From: Bordetella parapertussis
Lineage (GTDB): Bacteria; Pseudomonadota; Gammaproteobacteria; Burkholderiales; SG8-39
Assembly (NCBI GenBank): GCA_945906975.1
Contig: CAMDRY010000054.1
Coordinates: 1 to 12,000 of the forward strand
Length of the DNA: 12,000 bases
Reading direction: 5' to 3'
Shown here piece after piece: positions 1-7,551 of this stretch. Each line of letters opens with the position of its first letter. Position 1 is the first letter of the stretch. Under the pieces are notes generated by a model that was given only the letters and a program-made list of their open reading frames with translations, was not told the DNA's origin and searched no databases. Position numbers and translations under genes: made by a program.

Positions 1-504
1 CCAAAAAGAATAACCGATCGAATACAGACCCGCGGCAGCCATGTTCACCGAGCAAAAGCCGCCGTGCGCCGCCCAGTTCGGCGTGCCGAACTGCTGCGCC
101 CACAGCCCCGTCAAGGCCTGCATCTGGTCGCGGCCTGTAAAGAACGCCAGCTTTTTCGGATCGGTGGACCGAATATGCGCCAGGCGTTTGGTCAGCATAT
201 CGAGGGCGTCATCCCAGGAAATCGGCACGAACTCCCCCGCCCCGCGCTCGGAACCGGGCTTGCGCATCATCGGACCGGTCAACTTGGCCTTTGAGTACTG
301 CTTCATGATGCCCGCCGAGCCCTTGGCGCACAGGACGCCCTGATTTACCGGATGGTCCCGGTTCCCTTTAATGAACCGCACCCGCCCGTCAACGAGCGTC
401 ACGTCGATACCGCAACGGCAGGCACACATATAGCAGGTGGTTTTCTTCACCACCTGCTTTGAGCTGTCTTCAAATTTAATCGGTTGGTTGCGGGTTTTGA
501 TCAT
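1..504 (-). CDS. soeA: SoeA-like molybdopterin oxidoreductase, catalytic subunit (5' part only)
   Basis: This is the first 168 codons of a gene that runs off the left edge; ATG is at 504 and the frame is open to base 1. The protein begins MIKTRNQ and has no Tat or Sec signal, so it should stay in the cytoplasm. Cys24, Cys27, Cys31 and Cys59 form the C-x2-C-x3-C-x27-C ligand set of the N-terminal [4Fe-4S] domain of the bis-MGD (DMSO reductase) superfamily; an extra Cys29 lies inside it. The stretches GNRDHPVN, GVLCAKGSAGIM, LAFFTGRDQ and AHGGFCSVNMAAAG are ones I associate with SoeA, the catalytic subunit of the membrane-bound, cytoplasm-facing sulfite dehydrogenase SoeABC, which oxidises sulfite to sulfate and passes electrons to quinone. 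Signal-less assimilatory nitrate reductases and formate dehydrogenases share the cluster motif and are the main alternatives. The divergent SulP permease supports a sulfur role. soeB and soeC would be expected beyond the left edge. Confidence 0.7.
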   Translation of the reverse strand, partial: MIKTRNQPIKFEDSSKQVVKKTTCYMCACRCGIDVTLVDGRVRFIKGNRDHPVNQGVLCAKGSAGIMKQYSKAKLTGPMMRKPGSERGAGEFVPISWDDALDMLTKRLAHIRSTDPKKLAFFTGRDQMQALTGLWAQQFGTPNWAAHGGFCSVNMAAAGLYSIGYSFW

Positions 505-975
505 TGATAGTCCAGTTTCGTACCGGCTGCGTCTAACCCCGAAGCTTAACAGCGCACGCCCGCTGAAAGGGTGACTAAGCGTGTTTTTACCGCGAAGAAA
601 CCGAAGTATCCACCGCAGACGCGGTGCAACGCGTTGACCGATGTGATCCTGCATTGGCAAACCGCGCCAGGTCACAGGCTTCGATTGGACTTACTTTTCA
701 AAATGAGTTAATGGGAGCCCATTCAGCCCTTATTTTCGATGAAAGTTGGAATCAAAACAGGAGTTCGGATTACTATGCGATGCATACGCGCGCGCCCGGG
801 CGCCGTTTGCCATACAACACCCGCACAGTAGAAATGCCACGATGTTCCGCAGGAAACGAGGCGATAACCCACGTATTTCGTCGCGCCAGAATTACCGGGC
901 AAACTCATTGGCCTGGCCCGTACCGGTAAATCCAATGCACCCTGCTTCCGCGCGGCTCAAACCCTGAACTGAACA
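505..975. other. Divergent non-coding spacer between soeA-like gene and sulP
   Basis: This 471-bp stretch separates two divergently transcribed genes and should hold both promoters. Open frames of 70-101 codons cross it, but none has a recognisable protein, a good ribosome site or a convincing composition. I see two adjacent palindromes at 611-636 (listed separately) and a GC-rich 12-bp palindrome at 792-803. An AGGAG at 759-763 lies 11 bases ahead of an ATG at 775, opening an 18-codon frame that ends at 831 and contains two cysteines; I do not call it a gene. No promoter hexamer pair stands out for either flanking gene. Confidence 0.6.
611..636. promoter_or_regulatory. Adjacent palindromes, possible operator for soeA/sulP
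   Basis: CACCGC (611-616) and GCGGTG (621-626) form a perfect 6-bp inverted repeat around AGAC. It is followed without a gap by CAACGCGTTG (627-636), a perfect 10-bp palindrome. The cluster lies 107-132 bp upstream of the soeA-like start and about 340 bp from the sulP start, so an operator for the soeA-like gene is the more likely reading. No regulator gene is in the window. The role is inferred from symmetry and position only. Confidence 0.3.
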
Positions 976-2280
976 ATGCTAGCCCGCAATATCGCAAGTC
1001 CACGTTTATCATTACTCATGCGCAGAATTCCATTACTTCGTTGGTCAACTGAATTGCGCCGCCCGGGCGCAGCGCGCGCCGATGCCCTCGCCGGTCTGAC
1101 CGGCGCAATTGTCGTATTGCCTCAGGGGCTTGCATTCGCCACCTTGGCGGGCATGCCGCCGCAATACGGTCTGTATTCGGCCATGGTGCCGTGCATCGTG
1201 GCGGCTGTATTTGGTTCAAGCCGGCTGATGGTCACGGGTCCGGCCAACGCCATTTCCCTCATGACGCTCGGACTGATATCGCCGCTGGCCTTGCCCGGCT
1301 CGGCCGACTATGTTGCACTGGTGCTCACACTGAGCTTCATGGTTGGCATGACACAACTCCTGCTCGGCCTGGCCCGCGCCGGACGCCTGGTCGAGATGGT
1401 GCCCCACTCCGTGGTCGTCGGGTTTACCGCCGGCGCTGCAATTTTGATCATCAACAGCCAACTCGGCCCCGCACTTGGCATAGATTTACCACGAGGGCTG
1501 TCCATCTCGGCCAATCTCCAGGCCCTGTTCACGCAAGCCGCAACATATTCCTTCATCGCAATCGCGACATGTTTGGCCACCGTCGTGCTTTGCGTCATGT
1601 GGCGCCCCTGGAATCGCGTTGTGCCAGCCCTGCTTATCGGCATTCTCGGCGGCACCGCAATCGGTCACGCGGGAATGCATCTCATGGCGGATAGTGCGAT
1701 GCTCAAGATGGTCGCCCCGATACCAAGCGGATGGCCGCCATTTTCAATGCCACGACTCTCCACTGAAACACTCATGTCGCTGGCTATTCCAACCCTGACC
1801 ATGACGCTCATCGCACTGACCGAGGCCATGGCGATCGCCCGTTCGGTTGCGCTGAAAAACAATGACAAACTCGATGGCAACCAGGAGATGATCGGACAGG
1901 GTATGGCCAACCTTGCCGGCTCGTTCTTTTCGGCCTATCCCTCAAGCGGATCTTTCAACCGCTCCGGAGTCAATGTCGATTCGGGTGCGAAAACACCGAT
2001 GGCGGCCATATTCGCCGCCGCGTTCCTTGTCGTTATTCTGATGCTGGTTTCCCCATTTGCGACGTTGCTGCCACTTTGCGTCGTCTCGGCCTTGCTTTTT
2101 GTCGTGGCGTGGGGACTGATCGATATCGGGGAAATAAAACGCATCTGGCGCTTCGAAAAACATCAGCGCCTGCCGCTTTTGATCACCGGCCTGGCAACGG
2201 TGACAATATCGCTCGAGTGGGCGATTCTCCTTGGCGTCACAGCCGCGATCGTGCAGAAACGGTTTTTTAAATCCATCTGA
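976..2280 (+). CDS. SulP-family sulfate permease, membrane domain only (no STAS)
   Basis: This is a 434-residue polytopic inner-membrane protein of the SulP/SLC26 family, which carries sulfate, bicarbonate or other anions. Family marks are LPQGLAFATLAGMPPQYGLY (residues 48-67), the VTGPANA stretch near residue 86 and GQGMANLAGSFFSAYPSSGS followed by FNRSGVNV (307-334), which match the core helices around the anion site. Most bacterial members run to about 550 residues and end in a cytoplasmic STAS domain. This one stops at FFKSI directly after the last predicted helix (LEWAILLGVTAAIVQ), and no STAS-like frame follows before the next gene. The start is uncertain: neither the ATG at 976 nor the one at 1018 has a clear Shine-Dalgarno. 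It is divergent from the soeA-like gene, so moving sulfate, the product of sulfite oxidation, is plausible but inferred. It converges with livF. Confidence 0.85.
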   Translation: MLARNIASPRLSLLMRRIPLLRWSTELRRPGAARADALAGLTGAIVVLPQGLAFATLAGMPPQYGLYSAMVPCIVAAVFGSSRLMVTGPANAISLMTLGLISPLALPGSADYVALVLTLSFMVGMTQLLLGLARAGRLVEMVPHSVVVGFTAGAAILIINSQLGPALGIDLPRGLSISANLQALFTQAATYSFIAIATCLATVVLCVMWRPWNRVVPALLIGILGGTAIGHAGMHLMADSAMLKMVAPIPSGWPPFSMPRLSTETLMSLAIPTLTMTLIALTEAMAIARSVALKNNDKLDGNQEMIGQGMANLAGSFFSAYPSSGSFNRSGVNVDSGAKTPMAAIFAAAFLVVILMLVSPFATLLPLCVVSALLFVVAWGLIDIGEIKRIWRFEKHQRLPLLITGLATVTISLEWAILLGVTAAIVQKRFFKSI

Positions 2281-2362
2281 TGCCCTTTGCGTCTGAAAAT
2301 GGTGGGGCGCCTGCACCAGGCTCATGGCAGAAAAATAAGCGGGCGACAGGGCCAATGGCTGC

Positions 2363-2412
2363 AAAAGGGCGCCAGACGGGCATTTCCAGCCTCCTCCTGG
2401 GCGGGCTGGCGC
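2363..2412 (-). terminator. Possible rho-independent terminator of the liv operon
   Basis: Reading the minus strand after the livF stop, GCGCCAG (2412-2406) can pair with CTGGCGC (2375-2369), followed by CC and a run of four T (2366-2363). The 30-nt loop can fold further. The T run is short and the loop long, so the call is tentative; the position between convergent genes fits. Confidence 0.35.
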
Positions 2413-2419
2413 GAGCGAC

Positions 2420-3130
2420 TCAGCCGAAATATGCCTCGCGCACGCTGGCGTTTTCGGCCAGTTCGCGGGCGCTGCCTGCGGCCACCACCCGCCCCTGCGA
2501 CAACACATAACCGAAATCGGCAATGGCCAGCGTCTGATGGACGTTTTGCTCGACCAGAAGCACGGTAATGCCGAGCTCTCGAATGCGCCTGATCACGCTG
2601 AAGTTTTCCTTGACCAGTCGCGGCGACAAGCCAAGGGAGGGCTCGTCAACGAGCAGCAGCTTGGGCTCACCCATCATGCCGCGTCCGATGGACAGCATCG
2701 CCTGCTCCCCGCCGGACATCGTTCCGGCCAGCTGCGCGGCGCGCTCCTCGAGCCGTGGAAATATCGCCAGCACGCGCTTCAGCCTTGCGGCGATCTTGCC
2801 CGAATCAGACTCCTGGTAGGCTCCCAGGCGAAGGTTTTCCACCACCGTCAGTTTTGGAAACACCTTACGCCCCTCTGGAATACAGGCAAGCCCGGCCCCC
2901 ACGATCCGATGCGTCGGCATGTCCGTCAGGTCGGTGCCGTCGAACACCACGCGACCGCGCCGCGGTGGCGTCAGCCCCAGAATGGCCCGAATCAAGGTGC
3001 TCTTACCCGAACCATTGGAGCCCAAAATACAGGTGATGCTGCCCGACTCGATGGTCAGCGACACATCCTGCAAAACGTCGGCCTTGTCATAGCCGGCGAA
3101 AACGTTCTCCACACTGAGCAGGATCCCCAT
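2420..3130 (-). CDS. livF: HAAT (branched-chain type) ABC transporter ATPase LivF
   Basis: This 236-residue ATP-binding subunit has the usual LivF length. It sits on the cytoplasmic face of the LivHM permease and pairs with LivG. Walker A is GSNGSGKST (37-45), the ABC signature is MSGGEQ (138-143) and Walker B is LLLVDEP with D162 and E163. The usual H-loop histidine is replaced by Gln195 in LVEQN, which is normal for LivF. I chose ATG 3130 (MGILLSVENVFAGYD) because it falls 2 bases after the livG stop and aligns with the family N-terminus. A longer open frame to 3232 would add 34 residues overlapping livG and is rejected. It is the last gene of the operon. Confidence 0.9.
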   Translation of the reverse strand: MGILLSVENVFAGYDKADVLQDVSLTIESGSITCILGSNGSGKSTLIRAILGLTPPRRGRVVFDGTDLTDMPTHRIVGAGLACIPEGRKVFPKLTVVENLRLGAYQESDSGKIAARLKRVLAIFPRLEERAAQLAGTMSGGEQAMLSIGRGMMGEPKLLLVDEPSLGLSPRLVKENFSVIRRIRELGITVLLVEQNVHQTLAIADFGYVLSQGRVVAAGSARELAENASVREAYFG

Positions 3131-3132
3131 GT

Positions 3133-3906
3133 CTATTCGGTCCCCAGATAGGCCATCTGCACCTGCGTATCCGCCGCAATGTGCGCATATGGCCCTTCGC
3201 ATATTTTCTGGCCGTAATTGAGCACGACGCAACGCTCTGTTATGCGTTCAATGACATTCATCTCGTGCTCAATAATAATGATCGCCAATCCGGGCATGCT
3301 GGCGCGAACCTTTAGGATGTCATCCATCAGTTCCCGCGTTTCTTCGTGGGTCATGCCGGCTGAAGGCTCGTCTAGCAACAGCAGGGTCGGTTCGCTGATC
3401 AGCGCGCGGCAGATCTCGATCCTGCGCCGGTCAATCATGTTCACCGCGCCGGCGGGATCAAAAAGCCGCTCAGCCAGAGACGCGCTAAATGAGCTGACGA
3501 GGGCATGCGCCCGCGCGTACTGCGCCTCGAATTGCACGCGGAACGCCTTGCGCTGGAAAATATTGAACCATAGCCCGTGGTTCAATTGCCTATGGTTGCC
3601 GACCATCAGATTGTCAAAAATGGACAGGGGAAGGCAAAGCCGCGAGCGCTGGAAGGTGCGCGTTACGCCGGCCTGGTAAATATCCGGGGCACTCATACGC
3701 GCGAGATCAAGGCCGCGGTAATCGACACGTCCCTCGCTCGCCTTGTAGATGCCGGTTATGACGTTGAAAAAGGTCGTCTTCCCCGAACCATTCGGTCCGA
3801 TGAGACCGAGAATTTCACCGCTGTTGACGCTCAGGTTAAGCGCGTTCAACGCCACCAGTCCGCCGAAACGCATGGTGAGGCCGTCGCAGGCGAGCAAGGT
3901 GCTCAC
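3133..3906 (-). CDS. livG: HAAT ABC transporter ATPase LivG with non-canonical signature motif
   Basis: This is a 257-residue ATPase partner of LivF. Walker A is GPNGSGKT (37-44), the Q-loop glutamine is Gln86 in RTFQRSR, Walker B is LLLLDEPSAG with D179 and E180, and the H-loop is His214 in IIEHEM. Where LivG normally has an LSYGQQRRLEI-type signature, this protein reads VNMIDRRRIEI (155-165), so the conserved Ser and Gly of LSxGQ are absent while the following RR-x-EI is kept. I believe similar MIDRRR forms occur in some LivG relatives, so it is probably a subfamily trait and not decay. The start is GTG at 3906, overlapping the livM stop by 4 bases (GTGA), which indicates translational coupling. 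The C-terminal extension ending MAYLGTE is typical of LivG. Confidence 0.9.
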   Translation of the reverse strand: MSTLLACDGLTMRFGGLVALNALNLSVNSGEILGLIGPNGSGKTTFFNVITGIYKASEGRVDYRGLDLARMSAPDIYQAGVTRTFQRSRLCLPLSIFDNLMVGNHRQLNHGLWFNIFQRKAFRVQFEAQYARAHALVSSFSASLAERLFDPAGAVNMIDRRRIEICRALISEPTLLLLDEPSAGMTHEETRELMDDILKVRASMPGLAIIIIEHEMNVIERITERCVVLNYGQKICEGPYAHIAADTQVQMAYLGTE

Positions 3907-5090
3907 AGCTTGCGTCCCGGAAAATAATTACGCACCTGCCGCGGCATCAGGCCGTCCGGCTTGAACAACAGAATGAGAATGACCAGGCCGGCATAGAGCA
4001 GCAGGCGGTACTCCTGGATGAACTGCAGCTTCTCCGGCAGCATCAGCACAATCGCGGCGGCCACTGCGAGCCCCCAGGGGTTGCCGAGGCCACCCAGTAT
4101 CACGATGGAAACAAGGATGAGCGAATCGCCGAAGGTGAAGGCATTGGGCGCTACGAATCCGATCATCATGGCATAGACCGACCCGGCCATGCCGGCCAGG
4201 AAGTTGCCTATGGTGAAGGCGGTTATTTTCCAGCGCGCGATATTCATGCCGAAGGCCGCACACGCAGTTTCGTCGAGGCGCACCGCGTCCAGATTGACGC
4301 CGATCCAGGATCGCTCCAGGCGCCGCACCAGCATGAACGCCAACGCCGCCATCGCCAGCGCCAGCAGCACGTAATTGGCATAAAACGAGATTTCGGTCTC
4401 GCCAATCTGGATGCTGTCGTTGAGCTTCCAGCCGAGGATCTCCATGCCCGGCAACTTCATCCCCTGCGGCCCGCCGAGGGTATCGTTCACTTCGAGAAAG
4501 ACGCGGAACAGGATGCCAAAGGCGATGGTGACGAGCGCCGCGTAATGACCATAGGTGCGCAACACCGGGAGGATCAGCAAGGAACCGATACCGGCGGCCA
4601 TCGCCCCCGCAACCAGAACAATGACAAGATGCGGTGTCGCGGTTTGGCTGGCCAACACCGCCGCGGTGTAGCAGCCGATGCCGAAGAACGCCGCTCCGGC
4701 GAAATTGACCACGCCCGCATAGCCAAATTGCAGGTTCAACCCAAGGCATACCACGACATAGAGGAGCACGGTCGCCAGCATTAGCAGGGGAAAATGCTGG
4801 TCGTAGAACAGTCCCGTGATCAACAGCACGCCGGCCAGCACTGCGGCGTTACCCTTGCCACCATGGCCAGCGAATGAGGCCGCGGCACGCGCATTCCAGC
4901 CCAAGCGCCCGAGCACAAAAAGCACCATCACCGCGCCCAGCGTCAGCCCCATCACCGCCCACTGGCTCTCGGCATGCAGGAAGAACACGGCGAAGACCGT
5001 GATGGCAGCCACGCTCAACAGCGCGGGCGCCGCCGCGCTTGCGCTCAGCAGTCCGGCCAAGATGGCCCTGGCGTTTGTACCCACAGTCAC
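3903..5090 (-). CDS. livM: HAAT ABC transporter permease LivM
   Basis: This permease subunit forms the channel with LivH. It is 395 residues from a GTG start at 5090, which overlaps the livH stop by 4 bases (GTGA), the same arrangement as at the next junction. An open frame reaching ATG 5135 would add 15 charged residues inside livH and is less likely. The first roughly 100 residues hold extra hydrophobic segments, as in the longer LivM forms. The family core follows, with CLGLNLQFGYAGVVNFAGAA and then FFGIGCYTAAVLA, typical of the BPD_transp_2 domain. ILGGLGNPWGLAVAAAIV and the end FKPDGLMPR also fit LivM. Its substrate range is set mainly by the binding protein, so it cannot be read here. 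Confidence 0.88.
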   Translation of the reverse strand: MTVGTNARAILAGLLSASAAAPALLSVAAITVFAVFFLHAESQWAVMGLTLGAVMVLFVLGRLGWNARAAASFAGHGGKGNAAVLAGVLLITGLFYDQHFPLLMLATVLLYVVVCLGLNLQFGYAGVVNFAGAAFFGIGCYTAAVLASQTATPHLVIVLVAGAMAAGIGSLLILPVLRTYGHYAALVTIAFGILFRVFLEVNDTLGGPQGMKLPGMEILGWKLNDSIQIGETEISFYANYVLLALAMAALAFMLVRRLERSWIGVNLDAVRLDETACAAFGMNIARWKITAFTIGNFLAGMAGSVYAMMIGFVAPNAFTFGDSLILVSIVILGGLGNPWGLAVAAAIVLMLPEKLQFIQEYRLLLYAGLVILILLFKPDGLMPRQVRNYFPGRKL

Positions 5091-6022
5091 ACCCGCTCGC
5101 TTTTCTTCTCGGCGATGAGCCCGGTCGGGCGCCACGCCATGAAAATGATGACAACCGCGAAGGCGAACACATCCTTGTACGCGGTTGATGTCCCGGGGAA
5201 CAAGGCCGGCAGGGTCACGGCACCGATGCTTTGCAGAGCCGAGAAAAGGAACCCGCCGAGAATCGCCCCGTAAATATTGCCCAGCCCGCCGATAACCGCG
5301 GCAGAAAATCCTATAACGCCCAGCAGCAGGCCGACGCCGAAATTGATCTCGTTGTAGTAAAGCCCGTTCATGACCCCGCCCAGCGCCGCCATGCCCGAAC
5401 CGATGGCAAAGGTGAGCAGGACGATGAATTCGAAGTTAATGCCCATGATGCGTGCCGTCTCCGCGTCCTGCGCGACTGCGCGGATCGCCAGGCCGAGCTT
5501 GGTGCGGGTGATCAGCAGGTGAACGGCGACGATGGCCGCAAGTCCGGCCAACAGCAGGATGAGACTGTCCGCCCGCAAGGTAAAACTGCCCAGGCTGAGC
5601 GAATCGGTAGGCAGCAGGCGCGGATACGGTTTGGGGTTCGAGCCCTGGGGATAGAAAAGGCGCACGGACTCGCGCAACACCGAGCCTAGCATCAGTGTGA
5701 TAAGCAGCGTGTTGAGCGGCGGCGCCAGGCGCAGCGGCAACACCAGGTACTTGGCGATCAGTGCGCCGAGCAGCGCCATCGACAGGGTCGCCGCCAGCGT
5801 CATCACCAACAACTGCGCCAGGGGCGAATCGACGCCGAGCGCCTGCAGGCCCAGATAAGTCGCCAGACCGGCGAAGGCGCCCACCATCAGCACATCCCCA
5901 TGGGAGAACTTGATCACGTCAAGTACGCCGAAAAACAGCGTGAATCCGACCGCCACGATGGCGTAGATCATCCCGAGCATCAACCCGTTAAAAATATACT
6001 GGGAAAGCTGGCCTAGATCCAT
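5087..6022 (-). CDS. livH: HAAT ABC transporter permease LivH
   Basis: This is a 311-residue polytopic permease. FNGLMLGMIYAIVAVGFTLF near the N-terminus, then GVLDVIKFSHGDVLMVGAF, and later RAVAQDAETARIMGIN and GFSAAVIGGLGNIYGAILGG are characteristic of LivH, including the cytoplasmic loop that meets the ATPases. ATG 6022 gives an N-terminus of normal length. No clear Shine-Dalgarno precedes it, so expression may depend on the context set by the 192-bp gap after livK. It couples to livM through a GTGA overlap at 5087-5090. Confidence 0.9.
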   Translation of the reverse strand: MDLGQLSQYIFNGLMLGMIYAIVAVGFTLFFGVLDVIKFSHGDVLMVGAFAGLATYLGLQALGVDSPLAQLLVMTLAATLSMALLGALIAKYLVLPLRLAPPLNTLLITLMLGSVLRESVRLFYPQGSNPKPYPRLLPTDSLSLGSFTLRADSLILLLAGLAAIVAVHLLITRTKLGLAIRAVAQDAETARIMGINFEFIVLLTFAIGSGMAALGGVMNGLYYNEINFGVGLLLGVIGFSAAVIGGLGNIYGAILGGFLFSALQSIGAVTLPALFPGTSTAYKDVFAFAVVIIFMAWRPTGLIAEKKSERV

Positions 6023-6141
6023 GGAATGGCGTTAGCGCGGGATATAAAGAAAGAAGAGAGGAACTGCGGCGGGCGCGCAACATGCGCACCGACTTCGAAA
6101 CCAGCCGGTTGACGTTCCCGTCGAGAAACATCGGGAAAGCG

Positions 6142-6171
6142 GGTTGCGTGCGGGTGTAGCCGCCCGCAACC
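6142..6171 (-). terminator. Hairpin in livK-livH gap (attenuator, RNA-processing or stability element)
   Basis: GGTTGCG (6142-6148) pairs with CGCAACC (6165-6171), and inside it GCGG (6150-6153) pairs with CCGC (6160-6163) across one mismatch, leaving a 6-nt loop. On the livK transcript it lies 44 bases after the stop codon. No long T run follows, so full termination is unlikely. A 3'-stabilising or partial-attenuation hairpin that raises receptor over permease levels is a common arrangement for binding-protein operons and fits here. Confidence 0.4.
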
Positions 6172-6214
6172 GGTGCAAAACGTCTTGCCGACCTTTGACT
6201 GGTCGAACTTAGGC

Positions 6215-7381
6215 CTATTGCCCCTTTAGCTTGCGCTTGCCGGAGCCATACTCGCTGTCCTCCCACACCACCCATTTGCCGTCCTGGACGACGTACTTGG
6301 TGATGAGGGGCACGATGTTCTGGCCATGGTCGTCAAAGGTCACCTTGCCGATGATCGAATCCCGGTCCTTGGTCTTGCGCAATTCGCCGGCAACCTTTTT
6401 ACGGTTCGGTCCCACCTTTTCAACCGCGTCCATGATCAGGTTTGCCGCGGCGAAGGCAAACGGACCATAGGCCTCGGGGCCCTCGTTGTATTTCTGCTGC
6501 GAATACTTGCCGGTGAAGAACAGTCCGCCGGGAAGTTTTTCCCAGGGCGCCCCTTCGACAAAAGACAGGGAGCCTTCGGCGAGTTGCTTGCCAAGCCCCT
6601 CGATGAAAGCATCGGATTTTATTCCCGAGGTGCCCTCAAACACGGCGCTCAATCCCTGCTTGTCCATTTGCGAGCGGATGCGCACGCCCAGCGGTGTGAG
6701 TCCGCCGAAGAAAATGACCTCCGGCTTGAGTTCCTTCGCCTTGGTCAGTTCCGTGGTGAAATCCTGCTGGTCCGCGGTAACGCCAAAGGTGCCGACGATC
6801 TGCCCGCCATTTTTCTTCAGGTATTCGCTGAAGTACTGGTTGTGCCCCTTGCCGTAGTCGGTGGTGTCATGGATTACCACCCATTTCTTGTACTTCATGC
6901 CTGCCATGAATTTCGCGGCAACCTCGTTCTGGTTGATCATGGTGCCGTTAACGCGGTGTATCTCGCCATACTTGTTGCCATAGGTAATCGAGGGCAGCAC
7001 CGCCCCCCAAACCACCACCGGCAGGCCGAACTTGTGATACGTTTCCACCGTCGCCACCGCGGTGACTGAGCAGTAGTGGGTCACGCCACCGATGATGGAA
7101 TTGTCCGCCGCCGCCTTGGTCGCCACCTGCACCGCGATATTGGGCTTGCACTCATCATCCAGGCTGACAAGTTCATAGGTATATTTGGCTTTGGGATCTT
7201 CGTTACGCAAGCGCACGGCAAGATCGGTCGAGTTGCGGCCGCCAATGCCGTTGGCCGAAACGCCCCCGGTCAAGGGTCCGATGAACACGAGCTTGACGGT
7301 CGGTTTTGCCTCGGCAAAGCCAACGCCGAGTGCGAGGCTCGCGCCGAACAGGGACAATAGTGCGTTTCGCTTGAAGTTCAT
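6215..7381 (-). CDS. livK: Periplasmic LivK-type substrate-binding protein
   Basis: This 388-residue receptor feeds the LivHMGF transporter. It has a Sec signal peptide with K4/R5, a hydrophobic core and probable cleavage after AEA (residue 25). Family marks of the leucine/isoleucine/valine-binding-protein fold are VKLVFIGPLTGG (29-40), DDEC (75-78) and THYCS (101-105), where Cys78 and Cys104 probably form the disulfide known from LivJ/LivK, and later HDTTDYGKG. Relatives in Burkholderiales bind amino acids, amides, urea or aromatic acids, and I cannot assign the ligand. CAGGAG at 7388-7393, 6 bases ahead of ATG, fixes the start. A 192-bp gap with a hairpin separates it from livH. Confidence 0.9.
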   Translation of the reverse strand: MNFKRNALLSLFGASLALGVGFAEAKPTVKLVFIGPLTGGVSANGIGGRNSTDLAVRLRNEDPKAKYTYELVSLDDECKPNIAVQVATKAAADNSIIGGVTHYCSVTAVATVETYHKFGLPVVVWGAVLPSITYGNKYGEIHRVNGTMINQNEVAAKFMAGMKYKKWVVIHDTTDYGKGHNQYFSEYLKKNGGQIVGTFGVTADQQDFTTELTKAKELKPEVIFFGGLTPLGVRIRSQMDKQGLSAVFEGTSGIKSDAFIEGLGKQLAEGSLSFVEGAPWEKLPGGLFFTGKYSQQKYNEGPEAYGPFAFAAANLIMDAVEKVGPNRKKVAGELRKTKDRDSIIGKVTFDDHGQNIVPLITKYVVQDGKWVVWEDSEYGSGKRKLKGQ

Positions 7382-7420
7382 CTTTTACTCCTGGGAAGAC
7401 TGGGAAATTTACAACCGACT

Positions 7421-7475
7421 AGTGCGCCAGACCAAGCGCACTGCCCGATAGCCGCCAGAAAAGCGGCTCACCGCT
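7421..7475 (-). promoter_or_regulatory. Hairpin-rich leader of livK with two mutually exclusive stems
   Basis: On the minus strand two overlapping hairpins compete. AGCGG (7475-7471) pairs with CCGCT (7466-7462) around TGAG. Alternatively AGCCGC (7468-7463) pairs with GCGGCT (7455-7450) around a 7-nt loop. The shared CCGC cannot be in both. Downstream, AGTGCGC (7442-7436) pairs with GCGCACT (7427-7421) with an 8-nt loop, ending 28 bases before the livK ribosome site. The layout resembles an attenuation or RNA-switch leader, but no known riboswitch is recognised and no leader peptide is evident. Confidence 0.35.
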
Positions 7476-7518
7476 GAGACTTTACGAAAAACCAAAGCAC
7501 CAACAGCCATACGCACGT

Positions 7519-7548
7519 AAAAAAAGGGGCGAATGACAAGGACACGCC
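7519..7548 (-). terminator. Weak terminator candidate after Bug gene 1
   Basis: On the minus strand, GGCG (7548-7545) can pair with CGCC (7531-7528), with a possible TG/CA extension, followed by CC and seven T (7525-7519). The T run is good but the stem is short. It sits 65-94 bases past the stop of the Bug gene that ends at 7613. Confidence 0.3.
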
Positions 7549-7551
7549 GGC

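Noticed and set aside
775..831. 18-codon frame with upstream AGGAG as a cysteine-related leader peptide
   Set aside because: Too short to support alone; the AGGAG-to-ATG gap of 11 bases is long, and no attenuator-like stems follow. Mentioned only in a finding.
624..929. 101-codon open frame in the soeA-sulP spacer
   Set aside because: No recognisable protein, no ribosome site, unlikely residue mix, and it overlaps palindromes that look regulatory.
2281..2419. Frameshifted STAS domain after sulP at the T6 run near 2263
   Set aside because: Neither alternative frame downstream gives STAS-like sequence, and only 139 bp remain before livF.
2537..3151. 204-codon plus-strand frame over livF
   Set aside because: Shadow of livF, which has full ABC ATPase motifs on the other strand.
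5091..5135. ATG start for LivM at 5135
   Set aside because: It would add 15 charged residues within livH, whereas GTG 5090 makes the same 4-base GTGA overlap seen at the livM-livG junction.
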